Source: Planctomycetota bacterium
GTDB taxonomy: Bacteria > Planctomycetota > J058
Reading direction: 5' to 3'
DNA: 42,165 nt
Assembly (NCBI GenBank): GCA_023954375.1
Contig: JAMLIC010000067.1
Location: forward strand, 1-42,165
The notes under the pieces: model-generated
The model's database searches: none
The model's input: the letters and a program-made list of their open reading frames with translations, nothing else
What the model was told of the DNA's origin: nothing
Made by a program: the position numbers and the translations under genes
Shown here: positions 14,222 through 23,273 of the stretch, one piece after another
Position numbering within the stretch: the first letter of the stretch is position 1
Layout of the letters: the number at the start of each line of letters is the position of its first letter

Positions 14222-16393
14222 TCAGTAGCGGAGCGCCCCGGCCCCGTCCACGTGGTAGGTCCGCAGGTAGACGCTCACCTGGCCCCGCGCCTTCGCCCCG
14301 CGCGCGACATTGCACACGCCGCGGCGGCTGGCGAACCCCCGGCCGGGCGCGTCGAAGCGCACCTCCCCGCCGGGAATGGACTTGAACCAGAAGGTGTCCT
14401 TCGGCGCAAGCTCCCACGCGCCCCGGGGTGCCAGGTAGAGGTCGACCTGCTCGATCCCGTCGGGGCGGACGACGAAGCTGAAGTAGTGCGGCGCGCCCTC
14501 GGCCACGAAGTTCGAGGTCAGGACCACCAGGCGGCGCCCCCGCTCGTCCGATTCGTCGCGCAGCTCGTCGACCGTCGTGTTCCCGGCCACGTCGCGGCCC
14601 TTGCCGCCCTCGAAGACCATCTGGAAGCAGACCGGCCGGCCGGGCTGCAGGAGGCGCGCCAGGCGGTCGAGCGGGTCGCCCGCGCCGGGGTCGAGCGGGT
14701 CGCGCGCCGACCGGTCGGCGTCGGGCTGGCGCAGGTCCCGCGCCTCGCCCGCGGGCGGCTGCGCGGACGGGCGCTGCTCCGGGCGCTGCTCGGGGCGCGG
14801 CTCGTCGCGCGGGGGCGCGGGCCCGCGGCGCACGTCCTCGGCCGGCGCCGTCGCGTCCGGCCGGCGCAGGTCCTGCACCTGCGTGTCGGCGGCCGCGCGC
14901 GGGCCGACCTGCCCGTCGTAGGGCTCGGCGGGGACGTCGGCGAACAGGTTCGCGCCGATCGACCGCGCGTTCACCATGCGGTGGCGGCCGGCCTTGATCG
15001 ACACGACCCCGAGGTCCACCTCGTTCAGCGGGTTGCCGCCCGGGCCGAGGAGCACGAGCTTGGCCGGGTACTGCCCCTCCGGGAGGTGCACCCGCGCGAC
15101 CTGCATGGTCTGCGGGAGCGTCCGCCAGGCGCGCAGGTCGGCCTGCTCGGAGGCGATGTTCCAGATCGACATGCCGATCCCGTAGAGCCAGGCCCAGGCC
15201 TCGGCGTTCTCGCCGGCGTTGTTCCTGATCACGGCCGCGCCGCCCGACTGGATCGCGACCTTGGCCGCGAGCCGGACGACCTGCTTGGCGATCAGCAGGG
15301 GCAGGCGGTCGCGCTGGTAGCGGAAGGCGATCGACTGCACGTTCGAGAGCGTGGTCGTGCGCACCTTCTGGTCGCCGATCACGAGCATGGCCGCGGCCGC
15401 CGGGTTCGGGACCGCCTCGTACTTGGGCATGGCGATCGCCGCCGCGCCCATGTAGGTGGGGAAGTAGACCTTGACCTCGGTCTTGCGCGGCGCCATGCCG
15501 CACTCGAAGAACAGCGCCACCGAGCCGGCGTCGCGCGGCAGCGGCGCCAGCCCCCGCTCGGCCGCCGCGGCGTCCTCGGCCGCGCCCGACCGGCGGGCCA
15601 GGCGGGCCAGGTCGCGCCGCACGAACTCCTCGCCCCCGAAGCGGTCGGCGACGAACTTCATGTCGATCCAGGCGGCGTTGAAGTCGGCGCTGTCGGTGGC
15701 GCACGCCTCCCGCAGGAAGGCGTTCAGGTAGCGGACGTAGTTGATCTCGTAGACGTCCTCGGCGCCCGAGAGGTCGCCGTAGTCGTAGGTCTGCCGCATG
15801 GTCGCGGTCACGCCGGCGACGTCGACGCCCTCGTTGTTGCGGGCGGCCTCGCCCTGCGTGGCCGACAGCTCCTGCTCGTAGATCTCCCGCGCCTTGGCCA
15901 CGATGTCGTAGCAGCGCAGGACCTCGACGATCACCCCGTCGCGCTTCCCCGAGAGGAAGTAGTTGCGCGCCTGGTAGGCCTGCAGGAGCACCTGCTCGAA
16001 CACGGCGCCCGTGTAGGAGATCGTCTTCTCGTTGACGAGGATCGAGGCGGCCACCTGCGCCGCGTCGCCGGCCAGGGCGCGCTGCTGGTACTCCTCGATC
16101 TTGCGGTAGGCCACCTCGAACAGGCGCATGCTGTCGGGGTAGAGGCCCCCCACGTGCGCGGCCGCGCCGCCCTCGAGGTGGTAGAGGAGCGAGTCGTTGG
16201 TGGCGTCGAGCCCCTGCCGGTAGCCGGCGAGGGCGCCGGCGAAGTCGCCGCGCTCGAACGCGCGGCGGGGGTCGCGGGTCTCGTCGTTGTAGTCGGTGAA
16301 GACGGTGCAGCCGCCGCCCAGCGGCGCGAGCAGCAGGGCGGCGGCGAGGTGGCCGAGGCGCCGGCGGCGGCGCGGGGTGGTGGTCACGGTCAC
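14222..16393 (-). CDS. COG3014-like envelope lipoprotein with extended C-terminus
   Basis: Predicted 723-residue lipoprotein. The N-terminus has a basic stretch, a hydrophobic core and lipobox GGGC (Cys29). Residues about 30-430 look like the COG3014 group: tandem helical, TPR-like segments (RAFERGDFAGALAGYRQGLD), FLSGKRDGVIVEVLRC, then VALFFECGMAPRKTEVKVYF and IAMPKYEAVPNPAAAAMLVI. A Pro/Arg-rich linker (about 510-560) leads to a C-terminal beta domain (about 590-720), which may be specific to this lineage. The GTG at 16393 overlaps the upstream csgG-like TGA by four bases (GTGA). From memory, COG3014 proteins neighbour YcfL and LpoB in some Gammaproteobacteria, which supports the call. Confidence 0.7.
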   Translation of the reverse strand: MTVTTTPRRRRRLGHLAAALLLAPLGGGCTVFTDYNDETRDPRRAFERGDFAGALAGYRQGLDATNDSLLYHLEGGAAAHVGGLYPDSMRLFEVAYRKIEEYQQRALAGDAAQVAASILVNEKTISYTGAVFEQVLLQAYQARNYFLSGKRDGVIVEVLRCYDIVAKAREIYEQELSATQGEAARNNEGVDVAGVTATMRQTYDYGDLSGAEDVYEINYVRYLNAFLREACATDSADFNAAWIDMKFVADRFGGEEFVRRDLARLARRSGAAEDAAAAERGLAPLPRDAGSVALFFECGMAPRKTEVKVYFPTYMGAAAIAMPKYEAVPNPAAAAMLVIGDQKVRTTTLSNVQSIAFRYQRDRLPLLIAKQVVRLAAKVAIQSGGAAVIRNNAGENAEAWAWLYGIGMSIWNIASEQADLRAWRTLPQTMQVARVHLPEGQYPAKLVLLGPGGNPLNEVDLGVVSIKAGRHRMVNARSIGANLFADVPAEPYDGQVGPRAAADTQVQDLRRPDATAPAEDVRRGPAPPRDEPRPEQRPEQRPSAQPPAGEARDLRQPDADRSARDPLDPGAGDPLDRLARLLQPGRPVCFQMVFEGGKGRDVAGNTTVDELRDESDERGRRLVVLTSNFVAEGAPHYFSFVVRPDGIEQVDLYLAPRGAWELAPKDTFWFKSIPGGEVRFDAPGRGFASRRGVCNVARGAKARGQVSVYLRTYHVDGAGALRY

Positions 16394-17361
16394 CAGCGCG
16401 GACCCCGGGGCGGCTGGGGCTGGGGCGCGCCCTGCGGCGCCGCCGCGACCTTGCGGCAGATCGCGCCGTTGGGGAACACGGCCGAGCCGTCGAGCGGGAC
16501 CGCCTTGGAGAAGCGGGGGAGGACCTCGGTCACGCGCAGGGCGCCGATCTTGACCTCCTCGCTCCCGAGCGACTCGCCGGTGTCGGGGTCGATCATCTCC
16601 TCGCCCAGGGCGAAGACCTCGAGCAGCTGGCCCACGTCGAGCCCGCCGCCCTGGCCGCGGTTGAGCGACACGACGCCGCCGGAGAAGCCGATGATCTTCA
16701 CCGGGTAGACGCCGTCGATCGTCTGGATCGTGAGCGCGTCGCACAGCTGCCGCTGGAGCGAGTCGATCAGGTCCGGCGCGAAGATCGTCTGCACCTGGGC
16801 GTCGTGCATGGTCCGCTCCTCCTGGCGCGCCTCGCCCTTGTCGGCGGCGACGATCCGGGAGGTGCGCGTGTCGACGATCCGCATGTCGACGATGATCTGC
16901 GCGGTGATCGTGCGCGTGAGCTTGCTCGTGTTCGGGATCGGGCGCCACACGACGTTGACGGTGAACACCGAGATCTCGCCCATGAGGAAGTAGTCGGCGC
17001 CGATCATCTTGCCGGCGCGCGCCGCGCGGGCCGGGTCCATGAGGCCGCCCTGGTCCAGCTGGAACTCGTCGAGCAGCGTCTGGACGCGCTGGCGCTCGAC
17101 CACGTCGAACTTGCGCGTGTTCACGAGCGCCGTGACGAACTTGTTCGTCAGCGTCGAGGTCTCGAACTGGCGCAGGGCCATCTTCACCTCGTCGCCCTGC
17201 TGCCGCAGCGTCTCGGTCGAGAACGTGAACGGCATGACGGCGAGGCTGGCCTTCTTCGTGGCGGCCGGCGCCGTCGGCGCGCCGGGGGCCTCCGGCGTCT
17301 GCGCCCAGGCTGGCGCGGTCAGGGCGGCGGCGAGCGTCGCCGCGACGAGTGTGCTCCTCAT
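16390..17361 (-). CDS. CsgG-family outer-membrane/periplasmic protein
   Basis: Predicted 323-residue protein of the CsgG family, whose founding member is the curli secretion pore. It has a signal peptide (LVAATLAAALTAPAWAQ) and no lipobox Cys. The CsgG pattern follows: ASLAVMPFTF, NKFVTALVNTRKFDVVERQR, QGGLMDPARAARAGKMIGAD, YFLMGEISVF, ITAQIIVDMRIVDTRTSRIV. The second half (GGVVSLNRGQGGGLDVGQLL, EEMIDPDTGESLGSEEVKIG) matches the C-terminal domain found on many non-curli CsgG proteins. The ATG at 17361 follows GGAGG. It is a close paralogue of the gene just upstream, 12 bases away. No curli subunit genes are present, so a role in envelope assembly with LpoB is more likely than curli export. 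Confidence 0.85.
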   Translation of the reverse strand: MRSTLVAATLAAALTAPAWAQTPEAPGAPTAPAATKKASLAVMPFTFSTETLRQQGDEVKMALRQFETSTLTNKFVTALVNTRKFDVVERQRVQTLLDEFQLDQGGLMDPARAARAGKMIGADYFLMGEISVFTVNVVWRPIPNTSKLTRTITAQIIVDMRIVDTRTSRIVAADKGEARQEERTMHDAQVQTIFAPDLIDSLQRQLCDALTIQTIDGVYPVKIIGFSGGVVSLNRGQGGGLDVGQLLEVFALGEEMIDPDTGESLGSEEVKIGALRVTEVLPRFSKAVPLDGSAVFPNGAICRKVAAAPQGAPQPQPPRGPRW

Positions 17362-17373
17362 GGCGGGGGCCTC

Positions 17374-18774
17374 CTACTGGACGCGGCGGGTCTCGACCCG
17401 CTGGTTGCCGTACTCGTCGGTGGCGACGATCGTCACCACGCCGGGGTTCTGCGGGTCGGGCGCGACGCGGACCGAGTAGCGGCCGGTCGACTTGTCGTAC
17501 TGCACCGCCTGCCCGTTGATCGTCAGCGTGCAGGTCAGGTCGTCGACGCTCCCCTCGACGAGCAGCCGCGCCTCGGCCTCGACGTTGGGCGGCGTCGACT
17601 TGAACGCGAAGGTCACGCCCGCCGTCGCCTTGTTGCCGGCGGCGTCCCACGCCTCGACGACGACGCGGTTGCCGCCCTCGTTGGCGCGCACCTGCCCGCG
17701 CCAGTTGCCGCGCTCGTCGCGGGTCGCGTCGCGCCCGGCGATCGTGACGCGGGTCACCTGGCCGCTGTCGTCCGTCACCTGCGCGGCGACGTTGATCGGG
17801 TTCGCGTTGAACGTCGCGCCCTCGCGCGGCGAGAGGATCGTGATCACGGGCGGGGTCGTGTCGCGCGGCGGCGGCGGCGGGGCGGCCGGCGCGAACACCG
17901 CGTCGCCCGACGCCGGCCGGCAGATCTGGCCGACGGCCGGCTGGCCGCCCAGGACCTGCGCCTTGCTGAAGCGCGGCAGGATCTGGCTCACGCGGATGCG
18001 CGCGACCTTCGTCTCCTCGGAGCCCAGGACCTCGCCCGTGTCGGGGTCGATCATCTCCTGGCCCTCGACGAAGACGTCGAGCACGTCGCCCGCGGCCACC
18101 CCGCCGCCCTCGCCGCGGTTGATCGACGCCTCGGCGCCGGTCACGGCGATGATCCGGATCGGGTAGATCGCGTCGATCACCTTGATCACGCAGCGGTTGA
18201 CGACGTCGCGCTGGATGTCGTCGAGCGCCTTCGGGTCGACCGGGGCGTTGGCCGGCGGGCGGTGCGGGAACAGCTGCTGGGCGCGCATCACCGCCTCGCC
18301 CTTCTCGGCCGACACGACGCGGCTCGTGCGGGTGTCGACGATCCGCATGTCGAGGATGATCCGCAGCTCCTCGGCGCGCGTGAACCGCGTCGTGCCCGGC
18401 ACCTCGCGAACGGTCGTCGTGAGCGTGAAGACCGAGATCTCGCCCATGAGGAAGTAGTCGGCGCCGAGCATGCGCCCGGCCTGGACCGCGCGCGCCGGGT
18501 CCATGAGCCCGGCCTGGGCCATCTGCATCTCGCCCAGGAGCTTGTCGACGCGCTCGCGCTCGACCACGTCGAACTTGCGCGTCTGCACGAGCGCCGTGAC
18601 GAACTTGTTCGACAGCGCGCTCGTCTCCAGCGCGGCCCCGGGCGGCGCGGCCACGGTGCGGTGGAACGTGAACGGCGCCACGGCGATCGTGACCTTGTTC
18701 GGCTGGCTCTGCGCGCGCGCCGGGGCGGCGGCGCACAGGAGGGCGAGGCCGAGGACGGCCGAGAGCTTGCGCAC
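17374..18774 (-). CDS. CsgG-family protein with C-terminal Ig-like domains
   Basis: Predicted 466-residue exported protein. After the signal peptide (AVLGLALLCAAAPARAQ) comes a CsgG domain nearly parallel to the downstream paralogue: NKFVTALVQTRKFDVVERER, AQAGLMDPARAVQAGRMLGA, YFLMGEISVF, MIDPDTGEVLGSEETKVARI. Residues about 315-466 add two Ig-like or bacterial immunoglobulin-type beta domains (PPVITILSPREGATFNANPI, VVVEAWDAAGNKATAGV, VVTIVATDEYGNQRVETRRV) that the paralogue lacks. The GTG at 18774 was chosen as the beginning of the signal sequence, with a G-rich stretch just ahead. It is the first gene of a five-gene envelope operon running to lpoB. Confidence 0.83.
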   Translation of the reverse strand: MRKLSAVLGLALLCAAAPARAQSQPNKVTIAVAPFTFHRTVAAPPGAALETSALSNKFVTALVQTRKFDVVERERVDKLLGEMQMAQAGLMDPARAVQAGRMLGADYFLMGEISVFTLTTTVREVPGTTRFTRAEELRIILDMRIVDTRTSRVVSAEKGEAVMRAQQLFPHRPPANAPVDPKALDDIQRDVVNRCVIKVIDAIYPIRIIAVTGAEASINRGEGGGVAAGDVLDVFVEGQEMIDPDTGEVLGSEETKVARIRVSQILPRFSKAQVLGGQPAVGQICRPASGDAVFAPAAPPPPPRDTTPPVITILSPREGATFNANPINVAAQVTDDSGQVTRVTIAGRDATRDERGNWRGQVRANEGGNRVVVEAWDAAGNKATAGVTFAFKSTPPNVEAEARLLVEGSVDDLTCTLTINGQAVQYDKSTGRYSVRVAPDPQNPGVVTIVATDEYGNQRVETRRVQ

Positions 18775-19067
18775 GTGAGTCCCCCTTCTGGCTGGCGTGG
18801 GCGCGCCTGCGGCCGGCGCGGTCCCGGGCGCGCGGTCGGCGCTCCCCGGCGGGCGGGCGCTACATTGCCCCAGGCCGCAGGCCGCCGCAAGTGGCGCGTG
18901 GCATCGCACGGACGATCAGACGGTCCTCGCCCGCGCGCGATTCAGCGGCCGAACCGGCGTCGCGCGTGCGGCTTACGTTCGGGGCGAGGCGCCCGCGCGC
19001 TCCGGGGCCCCGTCACCAGGCTGGATGTTGGTGCGCCGGCGACGGATAACGTGGGCGGAGGTCACGG
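18775..19067. promoter_or_regulatory. Divergent intergenic region
   Basis: This 293-bp space separates the minus-strand CsgG operon from the plus-strand STN-domain gene, so it must carry promoters for both. I see no convincing -35/-10 pair in either direction. The plus-strand gene has a clear GGAGG at 19057-19061. Base composition is slightly less GC-rich near 18869-18960 and around 19045, which is where promoters might lie. Confidence 0.35.
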
Positions 19068-20120
19068 ATGAGGAACGCGCTCGGCCCGGTCGCCCTGGCC
19101 CTCGCCCTGGCGGCGACCCCCGCGCTCGCGCGCGGCCCGCTCTCCGACCTCGTGGTCGACGTCGCGGAGGACGCGCAGCCCGTGCGCGACGTGCTGCGTC
19201 GCCTCGAGCAGCGCCACGGCCTCAACTACGTGGTGAGCGAGGAGGTCCTGGCGCGCGCCGGCACCGTCACGGTCCGGCTGAAGCAGGTCCCGCTCGACGT
19301 GGCGCTCGAGTCGATCTGCTCGGCGGCGGGGCTGGCGTGCGAGGTGCGCGGGCCGGTGATCGTGATCGTGCCCAAGGAGCCGGGCGCCCCGGCCCCCTTG
19401 CCGCGCGTGCAGGAGGGTGTGCTCCCCGACCGGCGCCCGCCCGAGGACCCCACGACCGACCTGCCGCCGGCCCGCGCCGGGCGCGAGGACCTGACGGCGA
19501 TCGGCAAGCTCGAGGAGGTCGACCTCGACGAGCGCCGGCTGCAGCTCCGGATCGACGGGACGAAGGTCGACTTCTATCTGCCGCGGCAGGGGCAGGGCGC
19601 CGACGACGCCCTGCAGGCGCTGCGGCTCGAGCAGGCGATCGCCGGCCTCAAGCCGGGGGCGCGCGTCGCCCTCCTCTACCGGCGCGACGCCGGCCGCTCG
19701 GTCGTCACGGCGCTGATCGGCGGCACGCGCCCGGCACCGCGGCCCGCGACGGCCCGCCCCGCCGCGGCCCCGCGGGAGGAGGGCCCGCGCGACCTGCGGC
19801 GCGCCGACGCGCCGCGCCCCACCCCGCCGCCGGAGAAGCCCGCGCCGGCGCCGACCCCGCAGCCCGCGCCCGACGAGGTGCCGCTCCCCGAGGGGACCCT
19901 CGCCGGCCGCTTCGTCGAGCGCGAGGGCGACGCCGTCCGCATCCGCCGGGGCGACGGCGTCGTCGTCACGCTCGCCCTGCCCCCGGCCGAGCCGGCCGAC
20001 CGGCGCGAGCGGGTCGTCGCCGCGATCGACGCGCTCGAGCCCGACGCGCAGCTCTTCGTGATCTACGAGGTGGTGGGCGAGGCGAAGGTGATCGTCGGGA
20101 CGCTCACGCAGACCCGATAG
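19068..20120 (+). CDS. Secreted STN-like (secretin N-terminal) domain protein
   Basis: Predicted 350-residue exported protein. After the signal peptide (ALALALAATPALA), residues about 28-103 have the STN/secretin short-N-terminal pattern: QPVRDVLRRLEQRHGLNYVV, then GTVTVRLKQVPLDVALESIC and VRGPVIVIVPKE. In known proteins this module binds partners at the entrance of secretins and TonB receptors. The rest has two short beta modules (about 143-215 and 285-350: LEEVDLDERRLQLRIDG and RFVEREGDAVRIRRGDGVVV) joined by a Pro/Ala-rich linker. No pore domain is present, so it is not a secretin itself. The start is ATG 19068 with GGAGG six bases upstream. The function is unknown. Confidence 0.68.
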   Translation: MRNALGPVALALALAATPALARGPLSDLVVDVAEDAQPVRDVLRRLEQRHGLNYVVSEEVLARAGTVTVRLKQVPLDVALESICSAAGLACEVRGPVIVIVPKEPGAPAPLPRVQEGVLPDRRPPEDPTTDLPPARAGREDLTAIGKLEEVDLDERRLQLRIDGTKVDFYLPRQGQGADDALQALRLEQAIAGLKPGARVALLYRRDAGRSVVTALIGGTRPAPRPATARPAAAPREEGPRDLRRADAPRPTPPPEKPAPAPTPQPAPDEVPLPEGTLAGRFVEREGDAVRIRRGDGVVVTLALPPAEPADRRERVVAAIDALEPDAQLFVIYEVVGEAKVIVGTLTQTR

Positions 20121-20130
20121 GTCGGCCTCG

Positions 20131-20190
20131 ACCACGGAGTGCACGGAGGACGCGGAGCCGAGCGCCCTCTTCCTCCGTGTCCTCCGTGGT
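20131..20190. terminator. Bidirectional terminator-type inverted repeat
   Basis: Arms 20131-20150 and 20171-20190 pair at 18 of 20 positions around a 20-nt loop, between the convergent STN and rhomboid genes. The sequence (CCTCCGTG and CTCCGTGGT blocks) belongs to a motif I recall as common in intergenic hairpins of many bacterial genomes. Its place, 8 bp after one stop and 7 bp after the other, makes shared termination likely. Confidence 0.7.
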
Positions 20191-20196
20191 GAGACG

Positions 20197-21132
20197 TCAC
20201 TTGCGGTACTGCGTGCTCGCCCGCTCGAGGAAGGCCTTCTCCTCGTTCGTGAGGCTCTGCAGCCCCTCCGCGTTGATCTTGCGCAGGAGCTCGTCGACCC
20301 GCGCCTCGACGGCCGGGTCGACGCGGCGCGCGTCGTGCGCGGGGTCGACGGGGGCGGGCTCGACCGCGCGCTCCTCGCGCGGCAGGGGCGGCAGGACGCG
20401 CAGCCGCCGGCGCCGCCACGCCGTCGCCAGCCAGGTGAGCGGGCCGGCGCTCTGCCGCCCGCGCGGCGCCGGCTGGCCGCGGCGGAAGGGGCGCAGGTCG
20501 AGGACCTGGAACAGCGCGCCGGCCACGGCGCCGCCGAGGTGCCCGGCGTGGCCGACGCGCGAGAAGGCCCCGGTCATCTCGCGGGCGAGGCCGAACACGT
20601 CGACGAGCAGGTAGAGCGCCGCGAGCACCCACATGGGCGTCGGGATCACGCCCCAGATCATGAGGCGGCGCGTCGGGAACATGAGCGTCGTCGCCACGAC
20701 GATCGCCATGACCGAGGCCGACGCGCCGAGCATGGGGCGCGCGGTCCCCTGGTGCAGGTTGAAGGCGACCTGCGCGGCGGCGCCGCCCACCGCGCCGACG
20801 AGGTAGATCGCCCACAGGTTGCGCTTGCCCCAGACCGCCTCGAGGTCGCCGCCGAACCAGTAGAGGAACAGCATGTTCCAGAACAGGTGCCACGGCTCGC
20901 GGTGGGAGAACGCGTAGGTGACGAGCGTCCAGACCCGGCCCGAGCGCAGCCCCTCGGCGTCGACCATGAAGTGGTCGAGCATGACCCCCGAGCGGTGGAA
21001 CAGGTGCCACGCCAGGAACACGAGGAGGTTGAGGATGATGAGCTGGCCGGCCGCGGGCAGGCGGCGGAGCAGGTCGGTCGTGGAGCTCCCGGCGCCGTCC
21101 TGGGTCATGTAGTCGCGGTCGTCGAGGCCCAC
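20197..21132 (-). CDS. Rhomboid-family intramembrane serine protease
   Basis: Predicted 311-residue membrane protease that cleaves transmembrane helices. It has about six hydrophobic segments. The motif HLFWNMLFLYWFG supplies His82 and Asn86, MLGASAS the nucleophile Ser138, and GHAGHLGGAVAG the catalytic His198. A cytosolic tail of about 100 residues ends in a charged helix (ELLRKINAEGLQSLTNEEKA) like the conserved tail seen on planctomycete rhomboids. The start GTG at 21132 gives an N-terminus GLDDRDYM resembling that of homologues; a TTG at 21177 is also in frame but gives an unlikely extension. Substrates are unknown. Confidence 0.9.
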   Translation of the reverse strand: MGLDDRDYMTQDGAGSSTTDLLRRLPAAGQLIILNLLVFLAWHLFHRSGVMLDHFMVDAEGLRSGRVWTLVTYAFSHREPWHLFWNMLFLYWFGGDLEAVWGKRNLWAIYLVGAVGGAAAQVAFNLHQGTARPMLGASASVMAIVVATTLMFPTRRLMIWGVIPTPMWVLAALYLLVDVFGLAREMTGAFSRVGHAGHLGGAVAGALFQVLDLRPFRRGQPAPRGRQSAGPLTWLATAWRRRRLRVLPPLPREERAVEPAPVDPAHDARRVDPAVEARVDELLRKINAEGLQSLTNEEKAFLERASTQYRK

Positions 21133-21276
21133 GGGGACATTGTCGTCGCCCTGCCGGGAAAAGCCAACGATCCGCAAGTCAAGTCGTGACCGGGGCGCGA
21201 CCTGCGGGGCGTCGCGCCGCCCGTCGTCGGGAGCAGCCGCTTGCCCTATGCTCGCGGCCGCCCCAGGAGGAAGTGG

Positions 21277-22125
21277 ATGACCCGTTCAGCGCGCCGCGCC
21301 CTGACCCTGCCCGTCGCCCTCGCCCTCGCCGCGGCCGGCGCCGCCGGCGTCGTGGCCCGCGCACAGGCGCAGGACGACGACATGGACGAGGGGCTCGAGG
21401 GCGGGGCCGGGGAGCCGAAGGCCGTGCTCCAGCGCGCGATCGACGCCATGGGCGGGGCGGACGCGCTGCGCGCGCTGACGGCGGTCGCGGTGACCTTCGA
21501 CGGCGGCGCGGAGGCGGGGATCACCGAGCGGCACGTCCTGCGCCTCGAAGGGCGGCAGCTGCACTACGCCTCGCGCGACGCCGGGGGCGCCGGCTTCGAC
21601 GTGGTGATCGCGAGGGGCCTGGCCTTCCTCTGCGACCGCGGCCCCGACGGGAAGGCGACCTTCGTCGACGACCTCACGGCCGAGGACGCGCGCGAGGGGG
21701 CCTACGAGCGCGACATGCTGTTCATGCCGCTGCTCCTGCCGTCGCTCCTGGCCGACCCGCGCGCGGCGCTCGAGCACAAGGGGAAGAGCTCGCAGGGCGA
21801 GGCGGTGATCAAGGCGGTCGTCCACCCGGTCGAGGGCAACCCGGGCGCGACGCCGTTCCTCGTGCGCCTGCGCTTCGACCCGACGAGCGGGCTGCTCACG
21901 ACCGCCATGGGGACGGTCCCCTGCGGCGCCGACCAGGGGCGCAAGCGCTACCTGAGCTTCCAGGAGCCGAAGCGCGTCGGGCGGCTCGTCCTGCCGCACC
22001 GCTACGCCGACCAGCGGGCCAAGGACGTGGCGCCGCGCGAGGTCGCCGTGAGCTGGGCGCTCGACGCGGCGGCGGAGCCGGCGCTGTTCCAGCGGCCCAC
22101 GCTCCTCGACAAGGAGGGGCGATGA
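21277..22125 (+). CDS. Secreted protein of unknown function, LolA-like in outline
   Basis: Predicted 282-residue exported protein. It has a signal peptide (LPVALALAAAGAAGVVARA) followed by AVLQRAIDAMGGADALRALT, a start typical of secreted proteins compared to the outer-membrane lipoprotein-sorting (LolA/LolB) fold. A series of beta strands follows (RHVLRLEGRQLHYASRDA, GFDVVIARGLAFLCDRG, KRVGRLVLPHRYADQRA). The ATG at 21277 lies six bases after AGGAGG, so the start is sure. The downstream gene begins in an ATGA overlap at 22122. Whether it carries lipid is not known. Confidence 0.65.
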   Translation: MTRSARRALTLPVALALAAAGAAGVVARAQAQDDDMDEGLEGGAGEPKAVLQRAIDAMGGADALRALTAVAVTFDGGAEAGITERHVLRLEGRQLHYASRDAGGAGFDVVIARGLAFLCDRGPDGKATFVDDLTAEDAREGAYERDMLFMPLLLPSLLADPRAALEHKGKSSQGEAVIKAVVHPVEGNPGATPFLVRLRFDPTSGLLTTAMGTVPCGADQGRKRYLSFQEPKRVGRLVLPHRYADQRAKDVAPREVAVSWALDAAAEPALFQRPTLLDKEGR

Positions 22126-23270
22126 TCGCCCGCTGCCTGCTGGCGCTCGCCCTGGTCCTCGCGCCTGCGGCCCGCGGCCAGGAGGGCGGCGCCTCGGCCG
22201 AGCCGGCCACGCTCGACGAGGGCCGCCCGACGACCGTGCGCGTCACCTGGGTCCACGGCCGCGACACCCCGGCGCTCGTGCGGCGGCTCGTCGTGCGCGG
22301 GGCGGGCTCGGAGCGCGTCGTCGAGGCGGCGCGCGAGGAGCGCTTCGTGTGGCTGGCCGACGAGGCGCTCGCCCTCACGCTCGAGGCGCACGACGACCCG
22401 GGCGTCGAGGCCCGGGCGCCGCGCGGGCCGGTGACCGCGCGCGTCGAGGGCGAGCCGGGGACCGTCCTGCGCCAGGTCGTCGCGGGCGAGAGCCTGATCG
22501 CCACGATCGACGTCGTGCCGCGCGGCGAGGCGGTCGAGCTCGCGCTCGTGGCCGACCTCGTGGCCCTGCGCTCCGACGTCCTCCCCGCGGGCGCGCGCCT
22601 GCTCGTCCCCGGCGCGACGCACACGTGGCGGCCGGGCGCGCCCGCGGACGACGACCCGCCCGAGGGCGGCCCGCTGCCCGACCCGCGCGCGCTCCTGCCG
22701 CCGCCGCCCCCGCCGGACCCCGACCCGCTCGGCCTCGCGCCGGCGGCGCCGCACGAGGTGGTCGTCCGCCTCGCGCGCTGGGTGCCCCCCGGGCTGGGCC
22801 CCTCGTCGCACGCGCTCCTGCGCAAGGACGTGGCCGCGGCGCTCACGGCGACCCGCGACGAGCGGCGCGTCCGCATCCCGGTCCGCGCGGCGCCGTTCGG
22901 CCTGCGCGCGGCGGCCGAGAAGAGCGGCCTGGACGTGGTCGAGCGCGCCGTCCGCCTGCCGGACGACCGCTGGGTGCTCCAGGCCTCCGGCCGCTTCGCC
23001 GTCGTCGCGCCCGACGCCGCGGCGGCGGTCTTCGACGGCGACGCCTTCCCGCTGGCCCTCGACCTCGCGCGCGACGGTCAGGCCGCCCTCCCGTGGCTCA
23101 TGTCGCACGAGCGCCCGGACCTCGCGGCGGCGCTGGAGGCCGCCGGGCAGGTCCGGGCGCAGGGCAAGGGGCTCGTCGTCGAGGTCACGCCGGCGACGCT
23201 GGTCCCGGTGCTCGAGGCCCTGCGGGCGCACGGGGGAAGAGTGGTCCGCGGGCAGATCGAGGTGCGCTGA
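22122..23270 (+). CDS. Secreted protein of unknown function
   Basis: Predicted 382-residue exported protein with signal peptide (RCLLALALVLAPAARG). The first half (about 20-190) is beta-rich, possibly Ig-like, with TTVRVTWVHG and EAVELALVADLVALRSDVLP. A proline-rich linker (about 185-205) leads to a second half with EVVVRLARWVPPGLGPSSHA and an alpha/beta region at the end. No catalytic motif is recognised. The start codon overlaps the stop of the preceding gene (ATGA) and has AAGGAGG just ahead, so the pair is translationally coupled and probably works together. Confidence 0.6.
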   Translation: MIARCLLALALVLAPAARGQEGGASAEPATLDEGRPTTVRVTWVHGRDTPALVRRLVVRGAGSERVVEAAREERFVWLADEALALTLEAHDDPGVEARAPRGPVTARVEGEPGTVLRQVVAGESLIATIDVVPRGEAVELALVADLVALRSDVLPAGARLLVPGATHTWRPGAPADDDPPEGGPLPDPRALLPPPPPPDPDPLGLAPAAPHEVVVRLARWVPPGLGPSSHALLRKDVAAALTATRDERRVRIPVRAAPFGLRAAAEKSGLDVVERAVRLPDDRWVLQASGRFAVVAPDAAAAVFDGDAFPLALDLARDGQAALPWLMSHERPDLAAALEAAGQVRAQGKGLVVEVTPATLVPVLEALRAHGGRVVRGQIEVR

Positions 23271-23273
23271 CCC

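Noticed and set aside
16390..18774. Curli secretion locus
   Set aside because: Two CsgG-family proteins are present, but no CsgA/B, CsgE or CsgF. The neighbours are LpoB, YcfL and a COG3014-like lipoprotein.
19068..20120. Secretin pore protein
   Set aside because: Only the STN-like N-terminal module is seen; the secretin beta-barrel domain is missing.
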